Shown one piece after another: positions 1 through 8,290 of a stretch of 64,000 bases of DNA (position 1 is its first letter; the number at the start of each line of letters is the position of its first letter). A program made the translations under genes and the position numbers. The notes under the pieces were generated by a model. It searched no databases. It was not told where the DNA came from and saw only the letters and a list, made by a program, of their open reading frames with translations. Source of the DNA: Planctomycetota bacterium (GTDB lineage Bacteria > Planctomycetota > Phycisphaerae > Phycisphaerales > UBA1924); the NCBI GenBank assembly GCA_020831805.1, contig JAFIFX010000012.1:26172-90171 (forward strand). Direction: 5' to 3'.

Positions 1-353
1 GCCCGCTCGACCGACCGTGACAGGCCGGTGCGCCCGGCGTCGTCGGTCAGGGCCGAGCCGATCGAGTCGTCGATCAGCAGCACGAGCGTCGTGGGCAGGT
101 CCGAGCCGGGACGCCCGCCGAGCACCGGCCGGGCCACGGCCAGCGCCAGCAGCGTGACGATCGCGCACCGCGTCAGGAACAACAGCAACTGCTCGAGGCG
201 CAGACGGCGGCGGCGCTTGCGGACCGCCTCCTGCAGGAACCGCATCGCCGCCCACGGGATCGGCTTGCGCCGCCGGCGCAGCAGGTGGACCAGCACCGGG
301 ATCGCCAGCGCCGCCAGCCCCGCGGTCAGGATGAGCGGGTGCAGGAAGCTCAC
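1..353 (-). CDS. BatA-like membrane protein, N-terminal part (truncated by window edge)
   Basis: About 117 codons are visible from a GTG start at 353. The protein begins with a hydrophobic helix (FLHPLILTAGLAALAIPVL, about residues 3-21), then a basic stretch with RRRRKPIPWAAMRF, then a second membrane helix (LLLFLTRCAIVTLLALAVARP). After these comes a strand and acidic turn TTLVLLIDDSIGS, which looks like the start of a von Willebrand A fold. This layout is that of the BatA / aerotolerance N-terminal family. The start overlaps the stop of the upstream DUF58 gene (GTGA), so the two are probably translationally coupled, as in MoxR-DUF58-BatA operons. The C-terminus lies outside the window. Confidence 0.75.
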   Translation of the reverse strand, partial: MSFLHPLILTAGLAALAIPVLVHLLRRRRKPIPWAAMRFLQEAVRKRRRRLRLEQLLLFLTRCAIVTLLALAVARPVLGGRPGSDLPTTLVLLIDDSIGSALTDDAGRTGLSRSVER

Positions 354-1363
354 CGCCCGGACCTCCGGATCATCGCGTTGCGCTTGGCCAGCATCGCCGC
401 GATCGGCGGGCCGAGCCAGTCGTGCGTGGACGCCACCTGGTGGTCGAACCCGAACGACCGCGCCGCCTTGCGCACCGCGTCGATATGCCGGTTGATGGCG
501 GCCAGGTAGTCCTGGCGGATCGCCCGCGGGTCCAGACGCAGCGTGCCGTCCTGCTCGAGCCCCTCGAACCGGGCGGGGTCGTCGAAGGGGAACTCGGTCT
601 CGGCCCGGTCGAGCACCTGCAGGGCGATCAGGTCGTGCCCACGGTGCTTGACGCGTGCGAAGGCCGCCTTGATCCGGTCCGGGTCCTCGAAGAAGTCCGA
701 GACCACGGCGAACAGGCACTTGTTGGTCACCTTGGCCAGCGTCTGCTCCATCACGCGCGGGAAGTCGGTCTCGCGGTCCACAGGGTGGGTCGAGAGCGTG
801 TCGACCACCTGGCGCCAGGTCGTCCGGCGTCCCGAGCGGGGCACCATCCCCCGGATCTCGTCGGCGTAGACCACCATCCCCACCCGGTCGCGCTGCTCGA
901 GCGTCACATACGCCAGCGCGGCGGCGGTCGCGGTCGCGTGGTCGAACTTGGTCCAGTTCGGGCGCCCGTCCAGCGAGGTCGTCCGCCCGGATCCGGTGGC
1001 GTCGGCGTAGAGCCGCGTGCCGAAGTTCATCGAGCCGGAGGCGTCGACCAGCACCACCAGGTCCAGGTTGGTCTCCTGCTGGTACTGCTTGACCTGGAGC
1101 TTGTCGGTCTTGGCGTAGACCTTCCAGTCCAGGTGGCGCAGGTCGTCGCCGGGCGAATAGCCGCGGTGCTGGGCGAACTCGACGGACACCCCCGCATAGG
1201 GCGAACGGTGCATCCCGCTCATGACGCCCTCGACGATCATCTTCGCCCGCAACTCGAACGAGCCGAGCCGGGCCAGGGTCTGGGGGTGCAGGTACAGGTG
1301 CGGGTCGACCCGGGCGGTCGGGCCGGCATCGGCGGGCGGCACGGGCTGGGTTGGGTCCGGCAT
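350..1363 (-). CDS. DUF58 domain protein (BatB/MoxR-associated vWA-like)
   Basis: This 337-aa protein has the DUF58 signature YSPGDDLRHLDWKVYAKTD at about residues 69-87, followed by LVVLVDASGSM at about 102-112, a MIDAS-type metal-binding motif of a von Willebrand A fold. There is no signal peptide or membrane helix, so it is probably cytoplasmic. The start at MPDPTQP is preferred because the frame upstream lacks protein-like composition. Genes of this family lie next to a MoxR AAA+ ATPase and BatA-type membrane proteins. Here BatA follows directly with a GTGA overlap, but no MoxR gene is in view. The exact role in planctomycetes is unknown; chaperone-like assembly is the family-level guess. 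Confidence 0.85.
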   Translation of the reverse strand: MPDPTQPVPPADAGPTARVDPHLYLHPQTLARLGSFELRAKMIVEGVMSGMHRSPYAGVSVEFAQHRGYSPGDDLRHLDWKVYAKTDKLQVKQYQQETNLDLVVLVDASGSMNFGTRLYADATGSGRTTSLDGRPNWTKFDHATATAAALAYVTLEQRDRVGMVVYADEIRGMVPRSGRRTTWRQVVDTLSTHPVDRETDFPRVMEQTLAKVTNKCLFAVVSDFFEDPDRIKAAFARVKHRGHDLIALQVLDRAETEFPFDDPARFEGLEQDGTLRLDPRAIRQDYLAAINRHIDAVRKAARSFGFDHQVASTHDWLGPPIAAMLAKRNAMIRRSGR

Positions 1364-1533
1364 CAGGTGATCGTACCGGCGTGGGCCGTCGACGGTGCCC
1401 GACTTTGGCCCGAAGGGCGAAGGAGGCGTTAGAAGCGGGTCTGAACACAGAACGCGTGCTTCGCCCCTCCGGGGCCGAAGCATGGCACCGACCACGCGCA
1501 CGGCACCGCAGCGTGCTGTACCATCCCCCCTAT

Positions 1534-2658
1534 ATGGCCAACATCAACGACCGCGTCCCCCTTTCCAATGTCAAGCGAATCGGCGTCCTGACCGGCGGGG
1601 GTGACTGCCCCGGCCTCAACGCCGTCATCCGGGCCGTCGTCAAGGACGCGATCAACCACGGCATCGAGGTCATGGGCATCGAGGACGGCTTCCTGGGCCT
1701 GATCGAGGACCGCATCCGGCCCCTCGGCATCGACGACGCCTCCAACATCCTCACCCAGGGCGGGACCATCCTCGGTTCCAACAACAAGACCAATCCCCAG
1801 AAATACCCCGTGGGCAAGAACCCCGACGGCAGTCTGAAGTTCCGCGACATGACCGAGGTCTGCCTGACCCACCTGAGCATCCGCAAGATCGAGGCCCTGG
1901 TGGTCATCGGCGGCGACGGCACCATGTCCGCCGCCAAGCCCCTCTGCGACGCCGGGATCAACTGCATCGGCGTGCCAAAGACCATCGACAACGATCTGTA
2001 CGGCACGGACATCACCTTCGGCTTCCAGAGCGCCGTCTCGGTGGCCACCGAGGCGCTCGACCGCGTCCACACCACCGCCGCCAGCCACCACCGGGTGATG
2101 GTCGTCGAGCTGATGGGGCGCAACTCGGGCTGGATCACCCTGCACGCGGGCGTGGCCAGCGGGTCGGATGTGATCCTGATCCCCGAGATCGAGTTCGACC
2201 TGGAGGTCGTGTGCAAGATGTGCGTCCAGCGGAGCCAGAAGGGCAAGCGGTTCAGCATCATCGCCGCCGCCGAGGGCGCCAAGCCCAGGGGCGGGGCCCA
2301 GATCGTCGAGCGGGTGGACGAGTCCAGCCCGGACCCGATCCGCCTGGGCGGCGTGGGCAAGTGGCTGGCCGACGAGATCGAGAAGCGCACCGAGATCGAG
2401 TCGCGCTATGTGGTCCTCGGCCACACCCAGCGCGGCGGCACGCCCGTCGCCGGCGACCGCGTCCTGGCCACGCAGTTCGGCCACCACGCGATGGAGCTGC
2501 TCAAGATGGGCAAGCAGAACCGGCTGGTGGTGATGCGGGGCGGCGAGCTGGGCGATGTCGAGATCACCGCCGCCGCGGGCAAGCAGCGCCTGGTGCCCCA
2601 CGACCACCCGCTGATCGCGGCGGCGCGGAGCGTGTACACCTGCTTCGGAGACCGGTGA
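1534..2658 (+). CDS. pfkA: 6-phosphofructokinase
   Basis: This 374-aa enzyme of the PfkA family phosphorylates fructose 6-phosphate in glycolysis. Visible motifs are GGGDCPGLN (residues 21-29, phosphate donor site), GGDGT (126-130) and PKTIDND (148-154, catalytic Asp). The Gly in GGDGT is the residue usually linked to ATP use (Asp there marks the PPi enzymes), while the Lys in PKTIDND is typical of PPi and mixed-group III enzymes. ATP is therefore the likelier donor, but this is inferred from two positions. The ATG at 1534 fits the family N-terminus. It is divergent from the DUF58 gene and is followed without a gap by a membrane protein gene (TGA then ATG). Confidence 0.95.
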   Translation: MANINDRVPLSNVKRIGVLTGGGDCPGLNAVIRAVVKDAINHGIEVMGIEDGFLGLIEDRIRPLGIDDASNILTQGGTILGSNNKTNPQKYPVGKNPDGSLKFRDMTEVCLTHLSIRKIEALVVIGGDGTMSAAKPLCDAGINCIGVPKTIDNDLYGTDITFGFQSAVSVATEALDRVHTTAASHHRVMVVELMGRNSGWITLHAGVASGSDVILIPEIEFDLEVVCKMCVQRSQKGKRFSIIAAAEGAKPRGGAQIVERVDESSPDPIRLGGVGKWLADEIEKRTEIESRYVVLGHTQRGGTPVAGDRVLATQFGHHAMELLKMGKQNRLVVMRGGELGDVEITAAAGKQRLVPHDHPLIAAARSVYTCFGDR

Positions 2659-3633
2659 ATGCCCGGAGATCGCCGCCGATCTCCGCCGTGGTGGCCGATC
2701 CATGTGGACGCGGATATCGAACCCGACGGGCTGCGGGTCACAGGATCGCAAGCCGCCGCAGTGCTGCCGCCGGGCATCCTCGTCCCCTGGGATCGGGTCT
2801 CAAGCCCGGAGTTGCCCCGTTGCCGGGACGAGTCGGGGAAGCAACGCAAAATCGGTCGGCGTCCCATTGTGCTGCGGGTTCGAAGCCGGGGGCAACCCAA
2901 GAACATCACCCGCCCCGCCGTTGCGTGGTTCCAATGCCCGGATCACCGCTTCAAGATCGTCATCCCGCCCGGCTACCGACGGAGAGCCACGATCCTGACC
3001 CTTGCTGCGCTCGTTCTCGTGCTCATTCCCACCGGCGTTCCGACCGTGATGGCCGGCGGTTTGGTGTCGATCGGCGACGACGCGGGCCAGATCGGCCGGC
3101 GTGCGGACATCGCGACCAACGGTTTCCTGCTGCTGTGCGCGACCGGGGCCGTGCTTGGAATACTGCTCATCGCCCGAGAGGTGTGGTCCATACACCGTAC
3201 CTGGTGGGTCGAAGAGTTGAACGAGCGATCCATCCGAGTGCGACGCGGAAACATGACGGCCGAATCGGCGTGGGGCGAACTGCGCGGCTTTCGGGAGCGT
3301 TTGGCAGTATTGGAGATTCTCTCCGCGGACGGTCGCCCGATCAGGCTCGAGCGGGTGTGCCCCGCGAGGTGGGCCGTGCAGGGCCGGTTGCTGGAGCACG
3401 CACCGCTCTGGTCTGTCTTCTTCATCGCCTTGCTCCTCGTCGCGATCGTGGGCCCGGCGGGCACGGTGTGGCTCTGGAGATGGTTGCAACTCCCGCCGGA
3501 AGTCTTCGGGTGGCCTCAGTACCTCTTCATGCAGGTGTTCCTGCTGGTTCCCCCGGCGGGATTGCTGGCGGCGCATTGGTGGACGAACCGGCGTGTGACC
3601 GCTGCTGAAACCCAGGGCACCGATCCCGAATAA
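2659..3633 (+). CDS. hypothetical membrane protein
   Basis: This 324-aa protein is not recognised. The start codon abuts the pfkA stop and has a GGAG about 9 bases upstream, which supports co-transcription. The first 110 residues look like a cytoplasmic beta-rich region. Two hydrophobic helices follow near residues 112-132 and 154-172, then a basic and acidic stretch (about 180-245) that resembles a small PH-like or DUF fold, then two more helices near 250-275 and 285-305. No catalytic motif is visible. It may be a conserved planctomycete membrane protein of unknown role. Confidence 0.7.
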   Translation: MPGDRRRSPPWWPIHVDADIEPDGLRVTGSQAAAVLPPGILVPWDRVSSPELPRCRDESGKQRKIGRRPIVLRVRSRGQPKNITRPAVAWFQCPDHRFKIVIPPGYRRRATILTLAALVLVLIPTGVPTVMAGGLVSIGDDAGQIGRRADIATNGFLLLCATGAVLGILLIAREVWSIHRTWWVEELNERSIRVRRGNMTAESAWGELRGFRERLAVLEILSADGRPIRLERVCPARWAVQGRLLEHAPLWSVFFIALLLVAIVGPAGTVWLWRWLQLPPEVFGWPQYLFMQVFLLVPPAGLLAAHWWTNRRVTAAETQGTDPE

Positions 3634-3653
3634 GGTTCTTTGGAGGTCTCACC

Positions 3654-3869
3654 ATGAAATCAACCGGCGTCGCCTACATCCTCTGCATCCTCGGGTTCTT
3701 CGGGTTCGCGGGGTTCCACCGGTTCTACGCCGGGAAGTGGATCACCGGGCTGCTGTGGTTTTTCACCTTCGGCATCTTCTGGATCGGCACCATCATCGAC
3801 CTGTTTCTGATCCCCGGGATGATCGAGCGGGCGAACATCAACAAGCGGTTGGGCGACGCGGGGTTGTGA
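3654..3869 (+). CDS. TM2 domain-containing protein
   Basis: This 71-aa protein is a single TM2 domain: helix one (VAYILCILGFFGFAGFHRFY), a short loop with YAGKW, and helix two (LLWFFTFGIFWIGTIIDLF), ending in a basic tail. The GFHRFYAGK motif is the family hallmark. The ATG is preceded by TTGGAGGTC, a strong ribosome binding site, 20 bases after the preceding gene, so the two are probably in one operon. TM2 proteins are small inner-membrane proteins without a defined biochemical function. Confidence 0.9.
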   Translation: MKSTGVAYILCILGFFGFAGFHRFYAGKWITGLLWFFTFGIFWIGTIIDLFLIPGMIERANINKRLGDAGL

Positions 3870-3925
3870 GTTTGGGAGCGTGGGGGGAGGAGACAGAAGC
3901 GTTCAGAGCATGGCGGTCGTGGGGG

Positions 3926-3950
3926 CCGCGCGGACTGAAGTCCGCGGCTC
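3926..3950. repeat. intergenic palindromic repeat
   Basis: The stretch contains CGCGGACT-GA-AGTCCGCG (3929-3946), a perfect 8-bp inverted repeat with a two-base loop, extended imperfectly on both sides by GCC/GGC. It lies between the convergent TM2 and dnaB genes. It resembles the other palindromic elements at 20.5, 21.2 and 26.1 kb in style but not in sequence. It may act as a weak bidirectional terminator or be a mobile REP-like unit. No T-run follows it. Confidence 0.55.
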
Positions 3951-3962
3951 AGTGATCGTTGT

Positions 3963-5672
3963 TTAGAACGGGGGCAGTTCGTCGTCGTCGAAGTCGATGT
4001 CGTTGCCGGAGCCATCGCGGAAGTTCTGCTCCGGGCCGGACTTCTTGCCCGGCGAGAAGCCGCGGTACTCGCTCGGCGGCGGGGGCGTCCGGTCCGCGGG
4101 CGGGGCCTGGGGCGGGGGGGCGAAATCGGGCGGGGCGAAGTCCGACGATGAATAATCCGGGGCGGCGGCGAAGTCGCGGTCGAAGCCGTAGGAGCCGCCC
4201 GAGTGCCGGCCCTCGTAGCTCTTGAACCGCACGACATGCGAGTCCCAGATGAGCTTGACGGTGCCGGTCGGGCCGTTGCGCTGCTTGGCGATGATCAGCT
4301 CGGCGAGGTTGAGCTTCTCGCGGTTGTCCTCGTCGAACTCGGGGCTGTTGGGGTCCCAGGCCGGGTCGCCGCGGTGGTAGTAACTCTCGCGGTGGAGCAG
4401 GGCGACGACATCGGCGTCCTGCTCGATCGAGCCGGACTCGCGCAGGTCGCTCATGCGGGGGCGGTTGCCCTCGCGCTGCTCGGCGCCGCGGTTGAGCTGG
4501 GCCAGGCAGATCACCGGCACGCGCAGCTCGCGGGCCAGCGCCTTGATCGAGCGGCTGATCTCGGAGACCTCCACCTGGCGGCTCTCGCGGGCCGCGGTGG
4601 GCGAGGAGAGCAGCTGGAGGTAGTCGATCACGATGCAGCCGATGTCGTGGCGCTGCTTCATGCGCCGCGCCTTGGCGCGCAGCGTCAGCACCGTCATGCC
4701 CGGCGTGTCGTCGATGATCATCGGCGCGTCGGCCAGCTCGGACGAGGCCTGCTTGAGGCGCTGGTACTCCTCAGGGCTGACCATGCCGTTGCGGAGTTTC
4801 GACGCGTCCACCCCCGAACGCGACGACAGCAGCCGCTGCACCAGCGCGCCCCGCGACATCTCCAGGCTGAACAGCCCAACCGGCACCGGGCGGCCCTTGC
4901 GCTTGGGCTCCCACGGCGTGATCCCGCCGAAGGCGATCTGCTCGGCCAGGTTCAGACACATCGCGGTCTTGCCCATCGACGGGCGGGCGGCCAGGATGAT
5001 CAGCTCCTCGGGCTGGAGCCCGCTGGTCAGCTCGTCCAGGTCGGGGTAGCCCGTGCCCACGCCCATGATCGGCTTGCCGTCGGCCTCGTCGATGCGGGTC
5101 ATCTCCGCGATGAGCAGCTCTTTGAGCGACTCGGGCTCGGCGTTGATGTCCTCGCTGGCGATGTCGAAGATCTTCTTCTCGGCCAGGTCGATGACGCGCT
5201 TGGCCCCGTCGGGCGTGCCGTCGGCGCCGGTGTAGGCGTCGTGGAGGATCTCGCCGGCCGCGTCGATCAGCTTGCGGAGCCGGGCGGCGTCGGCGATCAG
5301 CTTGGCGTAGTACGGGGCGGACGCCGAGCTGGGCACCGCTTCGGCCAGCTCCATCAGATAGCCCGTGCCCCCCACCCGGTCGAGCACACCGCGGGCGCGG
5401 AGCGTCTCGGTCAACTGGACCAGGTCGCCGGACTGGTGGGCGTCGAAGGTGTCGACCAGGGCCTTGTAGATCGTGCCGTGGGCCTCTTTATAGAAGGATT
5501 CCGGCGTGGGCACGATCTCGACGACATCGTTGAGCACCCCCGGATCCAGCAGGATCGAGCCCAGCAGCGACCGCTCGGCCTCCACCGCGTGCGGCGGGGT
5601 CCGGTCGAACAGCTTGCCCATCTCCTCACGGTCGGTCCGGAATCGCTTTGGTTCGAAGGCGGCTCTTGTCAC
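3963..5672 (-). CDS. dnaB: replicative DNA helicase DnaB with SSB-like acidic C-terminal tip
   Basis: This is the hexameric replication-fork helicase. The N-terminal DnaB domain (about residues 26-130) starts at PPHAVEAERSLLGSIL. The RecA-like domain has Walker A ARPSMGKT (about 229-236), FSLEMS, Walker B IGCIVIDYLQLL, and Q/R motifs AQLNRGAEQR and SIEQDADVV. After the core, about 80 residues rich in Pro, Asp, Phe and Ser form a likely disordered tail that ends NDIDFDDDELPPF. This is strikingly like the SSB C-terminal peptide. At 569 aa the protein is longer than E. coli DnaB (about 470). A GTG at 5672 and an ATG at 5621 are both possible starts; the ATG has GAGGAG directly abutting it, which is too close for a good site. 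Confidence 0.95.
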   Translation of the reverse strand: MTRAAFEPKRFRTDREEMGKLFDRTPPHAVEAERSLLGSILLDPGVLNDVVEIVPTPESFYKEAHGTIYKALVDTFDAHQSGDLVQLTETLRARGVLDRVGGTGYLMELAEAVPSSASAPYYAKLIADAARLRKLIDAAGEILHDAYTGADGTPDGAKRVIDLAEKKIFDIASEDINAEPESLKELLIAEMTRIDEADGKPIMGVGTGYPDLDELTSGLQPEELIILAARPSMGKTAMCLNLAEQIAFGGITPWEPKRKGRPVPVGLFSLEMSRGALVQRLLSSRSGVDASKLRNGMVSPEEYQRLKQASSELADAPMIIDDTPGMTVLTLRAKARRMKQRHDIGCIVIDYLQLLSSPTAARESRQVEVSEISRSIKALARELRVPVICLAQLNRGAEQREGNRPRMSDLRESGSIEQDADVVALLHRESYYHRGDPAWDPNSPEFDEDNREKLNLAELIIAKQRNGPTGTVKLIWDSHVVRFKSYEGRHSGGSYGFDRDFAAAPDYSSSDFAPPDFAPPPQAPPADRTPPPPSEYRGFSPGKKSGPEQNFRDGSGNDIDFDDDELPPF

Positions 5673-5842
5673 GGTGACTGACTATCCCCGATGCGGGACG
5701 GCTTGGCAATCCCCGGTGTGTCGATGTCACGAAGATTGCGCCCAAGCGCGGTCCTCCACGCGGGTTGCGATCGATAAAAATTCCGGCGGGCCGCCTGTCG
5801 GTTGCGGGCATCGTCTGTGCACGCCCCGCCGTATCCTTGCGC

Positions 5843-6544
5843 ATGGCCAAAGCCCGCACACTCGGCGAACTCGGGCGGGGCGAAACCCTCCCCGACCGCC
5901 TGCCCAGATCCCCCGTCCCCATCTTCCGCTCATGGTTCGACGAGGCCCAGCAGCACAAACCCCAGCCCAACCCCAACGCCATGACCCTGGCCACCATCGA
6001 CCCCGACGGAAAACCCTCGGCCCGCGTGGTGCTGTGCAAGGGCATCGCGGAAGACCCCGGCTTCCTGGTGTTCTACACCAACTACCAGGGCCGCAAGGGC
6101 CGGGCCCTGGACGCCAACCCCCGGGCCGCGGTGGTGTTCCACTGGGACCACTTCGACCGCCAGGTCCGGATCGAGGGCCCGGTGACCCGCTCGCCTGAGT
6201 CCGAATCGGACGCCTACTACCACTCGCGTCGGTGGGAATCCCGCGTGGGGGCCTGGGCCAGCGACCAGTCCGAGCCAATCGAGTCCCGCGAAGCCCTGCT
6301 CAACAAGGTGCGCCACACCGCCGAACGCCTGGGCGTGGATCTGGCCGCGGCGGTCGGCGGGCAGCCGATCGAGATCGACCGCCCCCCCCACTGGGGCGGA
6401 TACCGGCTGTGGCTGGAGCGGGTCGAACTCTGGTGCGGCGGCATCGGACGCGTCCACGACCGCGCCGGCTGGAGCCGCACGCTCACCCCGGCCAAAGACG
6501 GATTCGAGCCGGGCCCTTGGTCGGGAACCCGCCTGCAGCCCTGA
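5843..6544 (+). CDS. pdxH: pyridoxamine 5'-phosphate oxidase
   Basis: This 233-aa FMN enzyme oxidises pyridoxamine or pyridoxine 5'-phosphate to pyridoxal 5'-phosphate in vitamin B6 synthesis and salvage. The family pattern is clear: FDEAQQHKPQPNPNAMTLATID near residues 32-53, SARVVLCKGI, FYTNYQGRKGRALDANP (FMN phosphate contacts), VRIEGPVTRSPESESDAYY, and SRVGAWASDQSE. The C-terminal PdxH dimerisation region ends WSRTLTPAKDGF...W. The ATG at 5843 opens the conserved region after a short basic leader. The gene is divergent from dnaB. Confidence 0.93.
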   Translation: MAKARTLGELGRGETLPDRLPRSPVPIFRSWFDEAQQHKPQPNPNAMTLATIDPDGKPSARVVLCKGIAEDPGFLVFYTNYQGRKGRALDANPRAAVVFHWDHFDRQVRIEGPVTRSPESESDAYYHSRRWESRVGAWASDQSEPIESREALLNKVRHTAERLGVDLAAAVGGQPIEIDRPPHWGGYRLWLERVELWCGGIGRVHDRAGWSRTLTPAKDGFEPGPWSGTRLQP

Positions 6545-6555
6545 TCCAGGTATGT

Positions 6556-6582
6556 AAAAAACGCCCGGCGGGTGCCGGGCGT
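6556..6582 (-). terminator. Rho-independent terminator of the DUF3494 gene
   Basis: On the minus strand the stem ACGCCCGGC / GCCGGGCGT (9 bp, 4-base loop) is followed by six T residues (the A-run at 6556-6561). It lies about 130 bases past the stop of the minus-strand DUF3494 gene. It also sits just past the pdxH stop, but lacks a T-run in that direction. A near copy of the stem and of its flank occurs at 8232. Confidence 0.85.
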
Positions 6583-6710
6583 GTGGAAGCTGCGTGGGTG
6601 TGTTCTCGGCCCGATCCGGCCAGGCCGGCCTTGCCGGATGGAGCAGGATCCCTTGGCCCTGAGAAGGGCACGAAACAGGGGACAGGCGGACTCGACCGCC
6701 TGCGGTTCAA

Positions 6711-7469
6711 TCAGGCGAGGCGCCTGCGCGTGAAGCCCGACGCGAAGCATGCCGAGAGGAACAGGGCGGCCGCGCCGGGGCTCGGCACGCACGGACCGAG
6801 GTCGATCATGTTGGAATCCATCGTGACCGCACCGTTGAGCGCGAAGGCCCTGCCATCGGTGATGCTCGCGTCGGTGTTGAGCGTGATGCTGGTCTGGGCG
6901 ACGATGCTGCCGATGAACGCGGTGTTGGTGCCGAGCGTGGCGGAGCTGCCGACCTGCCAGTAGATATTGCAGTTGTTGACGCCGTTGATGGTGATGATGG
7001 ACGAGTTGCTCGCAGTGATGAGCGTGCTGCCCATCTGGAAAACGAACTCGGCATTGGGGTCGCCCTGTGCATCGAGGGTGAGCGTCGAAGTCAGGAAGGC
7101 CGAGGATGAGAAGAAGTAGACGCCCGGGGTGAGTGTGAGTCCCCCAAGGTCGGTGCCGGTGAGGTCTTGCGTCGGCGCGCGGCTGGCGAGCCCGTTGTAC
7201 GCGGTGTTGGCGTCGCTCATCGCCTGTTGGGCGACGGCGTCGTTGAGATGGATCTGGCCGTTGACGATGCCGGGCGGGAAGCCGGTGAGCGCGCTGCCCG
7301 GCCAGACGCCAAGGTTGCCGGTGACGACGGTCGACCCGGTGTTGGTCACCGTTGAGCCTCCGAGCACGGCGAAGGTCTCCGCGGACCCGAAGATCATCCC
7401 GGCTTGAGCCGACGCGCTCGTGATCAGCGTGACCAGCATGGTCGCGGTACAAAGCTTTGCAAGTTTCAT
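6711..7469 (-). CDS. DUF3494 (ice-binding-like) secreted protein with PEP-CTERM-like tail
   Basis: This 252-aa protein has a signal peptide (LCTATMLVTLITSASAQA). The body matches the DUF3494 / ice-binding-like fold: AETFAVLGGSTVTNTGSTVV near the start, the GNLGVWPGSALTGF loop, TLTPGVYFFSSSAFLTSTL, and FVFQMGSTLIT with a repetitive beta-solenoid character. It ends with VPSPGAAALFLSACFASGF then RRR, a Pro-hydrophobic-Arg tripartite tail like a PEP-CTERM/exosortase signal. The ATG at 7469 has GAGAG upstream. Family members bind ice or act as adhesins, and the sequence alone does not say which. Neither of the flanking genes suggests a pathway. Confidence 0.88.
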   Translation of the reverse strand: MKLAKLCTATMLVTLITSASAQAGMIFGSAETFAVLGGSTVTNTGSTVVTGNLGVWPGSALTGFPPGIVNGQIHLNDAVAQQAMSDANTAYNGLASRAPTQDLTGTDLGGLTLTPGVYFFSSSAFLTSTLTLDAQGDPNAEFVFQMGSTLITASNSSIITINGVNNCNIYWQVGSSATLGTNTAFIGSIVAQTSITLNTDASITDGRAFALNGAVTMDSNMIDLGPCVPSPGAAALFLSACFASGFTRRRLA

Positions 7470-7555
7470 GTTTCTCTCTTTTCTGTATTCTCTTTTCTCT
7501 AGACATGGCATTCTCCACGAGAACAGTTCAAGTGGAGAAACATGATTGTGACAAA

Positions 7556-7584
7556 TTTATACTTTTCAGCAATCGGGTCGTCAC
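7556..7584 (-). promoter_or_regulatory. putative sigma-70-type promoter of the DUF3494 gene
   Basis: On the minus strand GTGACG (7579-7584) and TATAAA (7556-7561) are separated by 17 bases, in an AT-rich island upstream of the gene. The resulting leader of about 80 bases contains the inverted repeat TTCTCCAC / GTGGAGAA (7511-7518 and 7532-7539). The -35 box matches TTGACA at four of six positions. Confidence 0.4.
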
Positions 7585-8224
7585 ACTAGTTTATGATCTA
7601 GGTTACCTGATCCATTTCCGCCCACGATGAAGTTATAATCACCCCGTTTGTGGGTCGTGATGGGCTTGAAGGACCCGTAGACAGGCAGGAAGGCCGTTCG
7701 GCCGAACATGAGCCGGTCACGGTGACGCCCTGCATCATTTCGCCCGATGCTCAACACGCGATCCGTTCATTCAGCGATATGCCCCGCCAATCGGCCAGAA
7801 CGGGGGAACGACAATCGGCGAGGCGATCGACGAGCTCCGCCTGAGTGGTTCGATGCGACTTGTTTGCAGAGTTGGACAGCCAGGTCGCGGGACGCCTTTG
7901 CCAGCCGGGAAAGTTTCATGGGTTTTCATCATGTATGCAAGTTCCCGCGACGGTTTGAGGCGGTCTTCCCTGAAAAATGGCGCATCCCGTCAGATCTGCG
8001 ATAAAACAAGAATATAACTTTCGCATCAAGCTCCATTCGATGCGGCTTCACCGTCTTGAGCGCCGCTCCGATGACACGACCCGGCCTTCTTGCTGGCCGG
8101 GCACCGGCGATGAGCCGGAACGCCTCGTGCTCGCCCGGTTTCAGGGGGCCGCTCGTAGAGAACCCGCGCGGGGAGGTTCACGACCGGCTTGTGTTCGGGC
8201 TCAGGCCTGCCGCCGTGACCGGGC
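7585..8224. other. intergenic region without recognisable gene
   Basis: This 640-base stretch between the two secreted-protein genes is locally AT-rich at both ends. It contains only short open frames without family resemblance or good ribosome binding sites. No RNA gene or mobile element was recognised. It probably holds promoter elements for the DUF3494 gene at its left end. Confidence 0.5.
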
Positions 8225-8253
8225 AAAGAAAACGCCCGGCGGGAGCCGGGCGT
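8225..8253 (-). terminator. Rho-independent terminator of the NHL/dockerin gene
   Basis: The minus-strand stem ACGCCCGGC / GCCGGGCGT with a 4-base loop is followed by TTTTCTTT. It lies 38 bases past the stop of the gene ending at 8291. The stem is identical to the one at 6561-6582, and the sequence TGCGTGGGTGTG also recurs on the gene side of both. Confidence 0.85.
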
Positions 8254-8290
8254 GCGAGCGTTGCGTGGGTGTGCCGACGGTGTCCGTCGG

